The notes beneath the pieces are model-generated. The model saw only the letters and a program-made list of their open reading frames with translations. It made no database searches and had not been told where the DNA came from. From a bacterium (GTDB lineage Bacteria; Chlamydiota; Chlamydiia; Chlamydiales; 2-12-FULL-49-11): a stretch of DNA of 18,029 nt. Both the position numbers and the translations under genes were made by a program. Positions 13,654-18,029 of this stretch are shown piece by piece. Each line of letters begins with the position of its first letter. Position 1 is the first letter of the stretch. Location of the stretch: the NCBI GenBank assembly GCA_022600215.1, contig JAHZKV010000055.1, forward strand, positions 1 to 18,029, in the 5' to 3' direction.

Positions 13654-14637
13654 TCAGATTACCCCTTTTAGCGTTTTTTCTATTGCAGCCTTAATTCTCT
13701 TTGGATTTGGAATAGTTTCCTCTTCAAGCGGTGGGGAGTAAGGAAGGGGCGTCTCCATTTGGCATACTCTTTCTACAGGAGCATCCAAGCTATCAAAGCA
13801 AAACTCTTGAATAATCGAAGTAACCTCAGCTCCAACCCCAGCAAATTTATGTCCCTCTTCTACCACCACAGCGCGGTGCGTTTTTTTCACAGAAGAAACA
13901 ATAGTACCTACATCCAAAGGCTTGATGGTACGCAAGTCAATCAACTCTATAGAAATTCCTCTCTTTTCAAACTCCTCTACCACCTCTTCACAAAAATAGA
14001 GCATACGGCTATAGCTCAAAAGAGTCAAATGCTTCCCCTCACGTACTATTTTTGCCTTACCAATCTCTACTGTATAATCACCCTCAGGAACTTCTCCCTT
14101 CATGTTATAGATCATCTCATTTTCTAACACAAACACCGGGTTGTTATCTCGAATAGCGGCCTTGAGCAATCCTTTTGAATCATAAGCAGTAGAAGGAGCG
14201 ACAATTTTACATCCAGGTAAGTGTCCATACAAAGGCTCTACATTGTGGGAATGCTGACAAGATACTCTTGCTGCCGCACCATTTGGACCGCGAAAGACAA
14301 TAGGGACGGTAAATCTTCCGCCTGACATGTAATGCATCTTCATCGCGTTATTTACAATTTGATCAAACGCCACAAAAGAAAAGTTAAAGCTCATAAATTC
14401 CACAATAGGACGAAGTCCCGTCAAAGCAGCACCTACAGCAAGACCTGAAAAGCCACCTTCAATAATAGGAGTATCAATCACTCTCTTTGGTCCGTATTTG
14501 TCCAAAAGGCCTTTGGTCACTTTATAAGCGCCATTATATTCCGCTACCTCTTCTCCCAAGATAAAGACATTTTCATCCCGTCCCAGCTCTTCATCAATTG
14601 CTTCTCTCAAAGCCTCTCTAATGGTAATCTCTCTCAT
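13654..14637 (-). CDS. pdhB: Pyruvate dehydrogenase E1 component, beta subunit
   Basis: A 327-residue transketolase-type protein of normal E1-beta length. The start MREITIREALREAIDEELGRDENVFILGEEVAEYNGAYK is cited here by its blocks: REALREAIDEEL, then FILGEEVAEYNGAYKV, containing the TPP-activating Glu. DTPIIEGGFSGLAVGAAL and PIVEFMSFNF follow. The C-terminal swivelling domain includes LIDLRTIKPLD and VVVEEGHKFAGVGAEV. With PdhA it forms the alpha2beta2 E1 enzyme that decarboxylates pyruvate and acetylates the lipoyl group of E2. Its ATG follows directly on the pdhA stop with no gap, and pdhC begins 2 bases after its own stop, so all three are one translationally coupled operon. Confidence 0.96.
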   Translation of the reverse strand: MREITIREALREAIDEELGRDENVFILGEEVAEYNGAYKVTKGLLDKYGPKRVIDTPIIEGGFSGLAVGAALTGLRPIVEFMSFNFSFVAFDQIVNNAMKMHYMSGGRFTVPIVFRGPNGAAARVSCQHSHNVEPLYGHLPGCKIVAPSTAYDSKGLLKAAIRDNNPVFVLENEMIYNMKGEVPEGDYTVEIGKAKIVREGKHLTLLSYSRMLYFCEEVVEEFEKRGISIELIDLRTIKPLDVGTIVSSVKKTHRAVVVEEGHKFAGVGAEVTSIIQEFCFDSLDAPVERVCQMETPLPYSPPLEEETIPNPKRIKAAIEKTLKGVI

Positions 14638-15660
14638 CTAAACAATTACCCCCTCTTCCAATCCATCAATAGATGGGAAAGGTGCACTATCAGCTTCTTT
14701 TACAGCCTCCATTACCACTTCTTTTTGAAGGGCAGATCTTCTTTCAAATTCCTCTTCCGTAAAGCCACAATGCGTTTTAAGTAGGTGTTTGAAACGATCA
14801 ATTGGATCTTGTTTTTTAATCTCCTCTAACTCTTCCTTAGTGCGATAAGTCGCAGCATCAGAGATCGAGTGCCCTTTAAAGCGCTGGCACATCACTTCCA
14901 CAATCACCGGCTCGCTTTTCTCCATCACCTCTTTTTTAATCTTTCCAAAGAGCTCGTATACATCAGTTAATTGCATCCCATCCACCAAGTACGATTGCAT
15001 TCCATAAGCACTCGCCATATTCTTCGCAATTGGAATCACAGAAGTGGTACGGTGAAGCTGCGTGCCCATACTTATTTGGTTATTCTCCACAACCACAATA
15101 AGAGGGAGCTTCCAAAGCTTTGCTAGATTGAGGCTTTCATGGAATGTTCCTTGAGGAGTAGAGCCATCGCCACCAAAAACTACTGCTACCTCATCTTTAA
15201 TATCTCGATATTTTAAAGAAAATGCCAGCCCAGCTCCAAGGGGCCATTGCCCTCCCACTATTCCAGATCCACCAAACATATTCTTCGTATACATATGCAT
15301 CGAGCCGCCGCGGCCACCTGCATTTCCGCTCTCTTTTCCAAAGAGCTCTGCCATCCCCTCTTTCGCAGTCATTCCAAGAAGCAATGCCAACGCGTGGCAA
15401 CGATAGGTCGCAGCATATAAGTTTTTCTCACGGCCAAGCGCATGGACAATAGCTGTTTGTACCGCTTCTTGACCCGTATATGCATGGTAAAAACCCCACA
15501 CCTTTCCCTGCTGATAACTCTGCTCACCGCGCGCTTCAAAATGACGAATGAGCAACATCTCATCTAGCATTGCAAGAGCCACGTCTAACCCCAACTCTTC
15601 TATCACCTTCGCAGGATCTGCCCTATAAAAGTCTTTTTCCTTGTACAATTCTTCTTTCAT
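14638..15660 (-). CDS. pdhA: Pyruvate dehydrogenase E1 component, alpha subunit
   Basis: A 340-residue E1-alpha. The thiamine diphosphate motif spans GGDGSTPQGTFHESLN (GDG at residues 164-166) to VVENNQISMG (NN at 193-194). Substrate-channel motifs RGGSMHMY and GSGIVGGQWPLGAG are present, as is the phosphorylation-loop region FKGHSISDAATYR. It binds TPP and performs the first, rate-limiting step of pyruvate oxidation to acetyl-CoA, which feeds FabD substrates and lipid A synthesis. It is the first gene of the pdhABC operon and diverges from dnaQ across about 100 bases. A weak AGGG before the ATG is the only ribosome binding site. In Chlamydia pdhABC follows lpxD closely in the same direction; here it is on the opposite strand and separated by three genes. 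Confidence 0.96.
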   Translation of the reverse strand: MKEELYKEKDFYRADPAKVIEELGLDVALAMLDEMLLIRHFEARGEQSYQQGKVWGFYHAYTGQEAVQTAIVHALGREKNLYAATYRCHALALLLGMTAKEGMAELFGKESGNAGGRGGSMHMYTKNMFGGSGIVGGQWPLGAGLAFSLKYRDIKDEVAVVFGGDGSTPQGTFHESLNLAKLWKLPLIVVVENNQISMGTQLHRTTSVIPIAKNMASAYGMQSYLVDGMQLTDVYELFGKIKKEVMEKSEPVIVEVMCQRFKGHSISDAATYRTKEELEEIKKQDPIDRFKHLLKTHCGFTEEEFERRSALQKEVVMEAVKEADSAPFPSIDGLEEGVIV

Positions 15661-15680
15661 TGCCCTATTCCAATAGCACT

Positions 15681-15708
15681 ATTCTATTATCTTTCCTCTT
15701 ATCAGCAA
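15681..15708 (-). promoter_or_regulatory. Weak candidate promoter for pdhABC
   Basis: On the minus strand TTGCTG (15708-15703), a 16-base spacer, and TAGAAT (15686-15681). The -10 is one mismatch from consensus and the -35 is poor. GATAAT a few bases upstream is an alternative -10. Confidence 0.3.
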
Positions 15709-15745
15709 AGCATTTCTTTTTCTACCAGAAAAAAGGATCTTGTTC

Positions 15746-15751
15746 TATAAT
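15746..15751 (+). promoter_or_regulatory. Candidate -10 hexamer for dnaQ
   Basis: A perfect TATAAT ending 9 bases before the ATG at 15761. No strong -35 is seen. If used, the mRNA would have a leader of only about two to four bases. Confidence 0.4.
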
Positions 15752-15760
15752 TCAGAGGTT

Positions 15761-16456
15761 ATGGGAAGAAGAGCAATTTATTACGACACAGAAACTACAG
15801 GACTTAAACCTGATAGCGATAAAATCATCGAAATAGCACTATACGATGCCACGAAGAAAACTTCTCTTTGCTCCTTTGTAAACCCCGGTATGCCGATACC
15901 TGCAGAATCCACCTCCATCACAGGAATAACAGATGCGATGGTGAAAGATGCCCCAAGCTTCAAAGAAGTAGCTGAGCAAATGATCGAATTTTGCGAGGGC
16001 GAAGTAGTACTAATCGCTCATAATAACGATAACTTCGATAAACACTTTCTTAAAGCAGAATTTGCTGCAGCAAAGGTCTCCCTCCCCAACTACCCCTACA
16101 TCGATACCCTCAAGTGGGCACGAAAATATCGCCCAGACCTACCGAAGTACTCCTTGCAATACCTGCGCGAGCTATACGGCGTTGATGCAAACAATGCTCA
16201 CCGTGCTCTCGATGACGTCATGGTAATGAAAGAAGTATTTGAGAAAATGATAGGAGATCTCTCCATCGAAGAGGTATTCAGGCTCCTCCACCAAAAAAGC
16301 GGACCCATCACCCAAATGCCATTTGGAAAACATCGCGGGACACCGCTTTCAAAAGTACCAAAAAATTACCTCTCCTGGCTCTCCAAATCTGGTGCCCTCG
16401 ACAAAGAAGACAACCTCGAACTAAAGTCCACCCTCGAAAAACTTGCATTGATTTAA
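15761..16456 (+). CDS. dnaQ: DEDDh 3'-5' exonuclease, DNA polymerase III epsilon-like, with C-terminal DUF3820-like module
   Basis: A 231-residue exonuclease. Exo I is YYDTETTGL (Asp9, Glu11), Exo II is HNNDNFD (Asp93) and Exo III is HRALDDV (His147, Asp152), a full DEDDh set that binds two metal ions and removes nucleotides 3'-5'. Residues about 184-228 (QMPFGKHRGTPLSKVPKNYL, then WLSKSG) form a small C-terminal module resembling DUF3820. It occurs on several dnaQ/ExoX-like proteins and replaces the polymerase-binding tail of classic epsilon. So this may be a stand-alone repair exonuclease rather than the replicative proofreader. ATG 15761 was chosen because MGRRAIYYDTETTGL fits the family. 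A TTG at 15740 would add seven residues. It diverges from pdhA. The C-terminal domain assignment is from memory of the family. Confidence 0.88.
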   Translation: MGRRAIYYDTETTGLKPDSDKIIEIALYDATKKTSLCSFVNPGMPIPAESTSITGITDAMVKDAPSFKEVAEQMIEFCEGEVVLIAHNNDNFDKHFLKAEFAAAKVSLPNYPYIDTLKWARKYRPDLPKYSLQYLRELYGVDANNAHRALDDVMVMKEVFEKMIGDLSIEEVFRLLHQKSGPITQMPFGKHRGTPLSKVPKNYLSWLSKSGALDKEDNLELKSTLEKLALI

Positions 16457-16494
16457 GCGGAGGTAGAGCCTACCCTGGCCAAGGGTCGCGCTCT
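16457..16494 (+). other. GC-rich hairpin resembling a collapsed tRNA-Gly(GCC)
   Basis: Directly after the dnaQ stop lies GCGG, then GGTAGAGC (16462-16469), then an arm ACCC, loop TGGCCAA, GGGT (16472-16486), then CGCG. Bacterial tRNA-Gly(GCC) genes begin GCGG and contain TGGTAGAGC, an anticodon arm ending GCCAAGG, and GGTCGCG. An outer AGAGC/GCTCT pair (16465-16469 with 16490-16494) also makes this a two-part hairpin between convergent genes. It could thus be a terminator-like structure without a T-tract, or a tRNA fossil. It cannot be a functional tRNA: the T arm, acceptor 3' half and most of the D arm are missing. Confidence 0.35.
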
Positions 16495-17616
16495 TTACAA
16501 ACCATCAGTACCATAACCGAACTCGTAACATAAATCGTTAGCTTCTTGTTCATCTAGCCCAAACTCTTTAAACATCTCTTGCCACTGACTTTGAGTAATG
16601 GTTCCAAGGTCTTCGTCCCAATTCTCATCTCCTAACAAAGATCTAATAACCCATTTATGAAGATCTGCATCTCTATCAGTATATAAATCCAATGGATTAC
16701 AAAGCGGACTCTCTATAAGCAACATATATGGCAAACTTTTCATTCTCTCTTCTACACCAGACAAAATTTTACACTTCTCCTTTCCTTGACACATTTTATT
16801 TACTAACAAAAGTGCGCGAGGATCTTTATAATTCCTTGCATATCGATATAACTCTCTAGCAAAAAAATGTTCCTCACTATCTCGTTGTTGAGTACTAGAA
16901 TCAGCATCCGGGACAGAAATAGAAAATTGCGAGAAAAACTCTGGATGCATCTGATGGAGTAACCAACAACAACTTAAAAACTTTTCTCCTTTGATGAGAT
17001 CACTACTATACATACTTTTATATCCAACACAAAGGCCTTTTGCTGCTTCTGCAACAAGCGCTTTTCTTTTCTCAAGATCTTTTTCCTGCAAAAGAAGCAC
17101 AGCTAACGGCTGATAGTCCATACGTCGTGCATCAAAATATACCACTCTCTTTAAAGAGGTATTATCTGGCCCAACAAGCACAGGATCACCTGATAAGAGA
17201 GCTTTAAACCTACAATCTGTTGCAAGCTTTGGATAAAGGGTCTTGGTCGTTGCATCTTTTCCACGAAGATAGTAGAAATATCCAAGGGTAACTACAACTA
17301 CAGTTTTAACTAAAATAAAAAGTCGAGAACGAATAGACGTTTCACCCCCTAGAGGTTGAAAAATAAAATGAAGTGGGAGTAATGCTGCAATAGCAGTTAC
17401 ATTCACAAAAATTCCAGTAACAAGTCTTTCTCTCTGCCTCATTCTTCTGTTAGATAAGATAACTCTTTGAATAGCATTTTCAAGTTTTAATTCTCCGCCT
17501 GATTCCCAAGGTTTTGAATCTCCCATACAAACTCTGCAAGGATCCCTAGAAGGGTTTACCTGACAATAAACTAGTTCATCTTGTATGTCTGAAGCGTGTA
17601 TACCTAAAGCTCCCAT
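16495..17616 (-). CDS. Two-membrane-segment Cys-containing protein of unknown function, Inc-like architecture
   Basis: Not recognised. ATG 17616 is chosen because AAGGAG lies six bases before it. The in-frame ATG at 17622 directly abuts the AAGGAG and is unlikely. From there the protein is 373 residues. The N-terminal 64 residues contain Cys18, Cys27 and Cys30 (CRVCMG), possibly a metal-binding knuckle, then a basic stretch (RRMRQRERL). Two hydrophobic segments at about 65-87 and 98-117 are separated by a short loop, a bilobed pattern typical of chlamydial inclusion-membrane proteins. About 255 mostly hydrophilic residues follow, with eight more cysteines (for example SCCWLLHQMHPEFF, KMCQGKEKCKI). 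It faces dnaQ. Membrane location is well supported by the hydrophobic segments; inclusion targeting is inference. Confidence 0.7.
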   Translation of the reverse strand: MGALGIHASDIQDELVYCQVNPSRDPCRVCMGDSKPWESGGELKLENAIQRVILSNRRMRQRERLVTGIFVNVTAIAALLPLHFIFQPLGGETSIRSRLFILVKTVVVVTLGYFYYLRGKDATTKTLYPKLATDCRFKALLSGDPVLVGPDNTSLKRVVYFDARRMDYQPLAVLLLQEKDLEKRKALVAEAAKGLCVGYKSMYSSDLIKGEKFLSCCWLLHQMHPEFFSQFSISVPDADSSTQQRDSEEHFFARELYRYARNYKDPRALLLVNKMCQGKEKCKILSGVEERMKSLPYMLLIESPLCNPLDLYTDRDADLHKWVIRSLLGDENWDEDLGTITQSQWQEMFKEFGLDEQEANDLCYEFGYGTDGL

Positions 17617-17645
17617 GTACATCTCCTTTTATTAAAAAAATCCCT

Positions 17646-17672
17646 ATAATATATTGCGTAATTTACTGTGAA
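17646..17672 (-). promoter_or_regulatory. Candidate promoter for the two-membrane-segment protein
   Basis: On the minus strand TTCACA (17672-17667), a 15-base spacer, and TATTAT (17651-17646). Each hexamer is one mismatch from consensus, but the spacing is shorter than ideal. It lies 30 bases before the start codon. Confidence 0.38.
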
Positions 17673-17831
17673 GTAGTGTAACTGATTCTTGATTTTTAAG
17701 AAACTATTAAAACAAAATCTTTTATTATCCTTTGCAAAAAATTAAAAATACCCTACATTCTGTGATATGCATAAAGATGAAATAGAAATAACAGGTGAAA
17801 TACAAACTCTCCAATCATTAGAAGATAGCCT
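17673..17831. other. AT-rich intergenic stretch
   Basis: About 160 bases between the promoter region of the 16495-17616 gene and the end of the right-edge CDS. I see no hairpin terminator or RNA gene. A 22-codon plus-strand ORF (17767-17835) overlaps the neighbouring stop but has no ribosome binding site. Confidence 0.5.
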
Positions 17832-18029
17832 CTAATCGCTACATTTCTTTTGGCCGCTTTTTGCTTTTTCTGTGAGCTCAAAAACCTTCGCCAAAAAACC
17901 TTCCTTGTCTTCTTTGCCTGCAGAGTGCTCTAAAGCATTTACTCCTGTAAAATGAAATCCAATAAATTCTATCGATGGAAAAGATTGAGCTAAGGCATGT
18001 TCCACAGATTCCAAATTTACTAAGTTATC
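17832..18029 (-). CDS. C-terminal end of an unidentified CDS, truncated by the window edge
   Basis: The minus-strand frame is open from the right edge to TAG (stop at 17834-17832), giving 65 residues. No ATG is present, and the frame continues upstream beyond the window. The visible part has a mixed hydrophobic/aromatic stretch (FPSIEFIGFHFTGVNALEH) and a lysine-rich helical tail with one Cys near the end (FLAKVFELTEKAKSGQKKC). It reads like the end of a soluble protein. I cannot assign a family. Base composition is like that of the neighbouring core genes. Confidence 0.55.
   Translation of the reverse strand, partial: DNLVNLESVEHALAQSFPSIEFIGFHFTGVNALEHSAGKEDKEGFLAKVFELTEKAKSGQKKCSD

Noticed and set aside
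17767..17835. 22-codon plus-strand ORF (MHKDEIEITGEIQTLQSLED and two more residues)
   Set aside because: No ribosome binding site or convincing promoter, and it overlaps the end of the minus-strand CDS. Too short to support.

Overview
The window looks like a chromosomal segment from a member of the Chlamydiota, most likely an environmental (amoeba- or arthropod-associated) lineage rather than Chlamydia itself. The main evidence is gene order. A minus-strand fabD-fabG-acpP cluster diverges from a plus-strand recR-bamA-skp(ompH)-lpxD cluster, and pdhA-pdhB-pdhC and a DnaQ-type exonuclease lie nearby. From memory, C. trachomatis has acpP-fabG-fabD-fabH-recR-yaeT-ompH-lpxD followed by pdhABC. The DNA is AT-rich, and the genes encode a Gram-negative outer membrane assembly and lipid A pathway. 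Genus and species cannot be decided from the sequence.

Layout from left to right: (1) the 3' part of a plus-strand potD-like polyamine-binding protein, whose stop codon overlaps that of acpP; (2) a minus-strand type II fatty-acid synthesis operon fabD-fabG-acpP, without the fabH expected beside fabD; (3) plus-strand recR and bamA, a strong terminator, a small unrecognised exported acidic protein, skp/ompH, lpxD, and a CorA-type metal transporter with its own promoter; (4) two minus-strand genes of unknown function (361 and about 629 aa) that share a plan: short N-terminus, one membrane segment, in-frame low-complexity repeats, C-terminal domain; (5) minus-strand pdhA-pdhB-pdhC, spaced so tightly that translational coupling is likely; (6) a plus-strand DEDDh exonuclease with a C-terminal DUF3820-like module; (7) a minus-strand, cysteine-containing, two-membrane-segment protein of unknown function; (8) the C-terminal end of another minus-strand CDS running off the right edge.

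Functionally the core genes form an envelope and lipid module. FabD, FabG and ACP make the acyl chains, LpxD uses acyl-ACP for lipid A, Skp chaperones and BamA inserts outer-membrane proteins, and pyruvate dehydrogenase supplies the acetyl-CoA. RecR and DnaQ are DNA maintenance enzymes. The unknown genes interrupt this conserved order and are the most likely lineage-specific, host-interaction content. Their localisation (inclusion membrane, secreted or inner membrane) is inference from architecture only.

Other notable points are a textbook intrinsic-terminator shape inside the lpxD coding sequence, a 12-nt leader shared by the two repeat-protein genes, and a short stretch after dnaQ that resembles a collapsed tRNA-Gly(GCC) gene. 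No rRNA, intact tRNA, CRISPR array or insertion sequence was found. No gene-free stretch exceeds about 215 bases (17617-17831).
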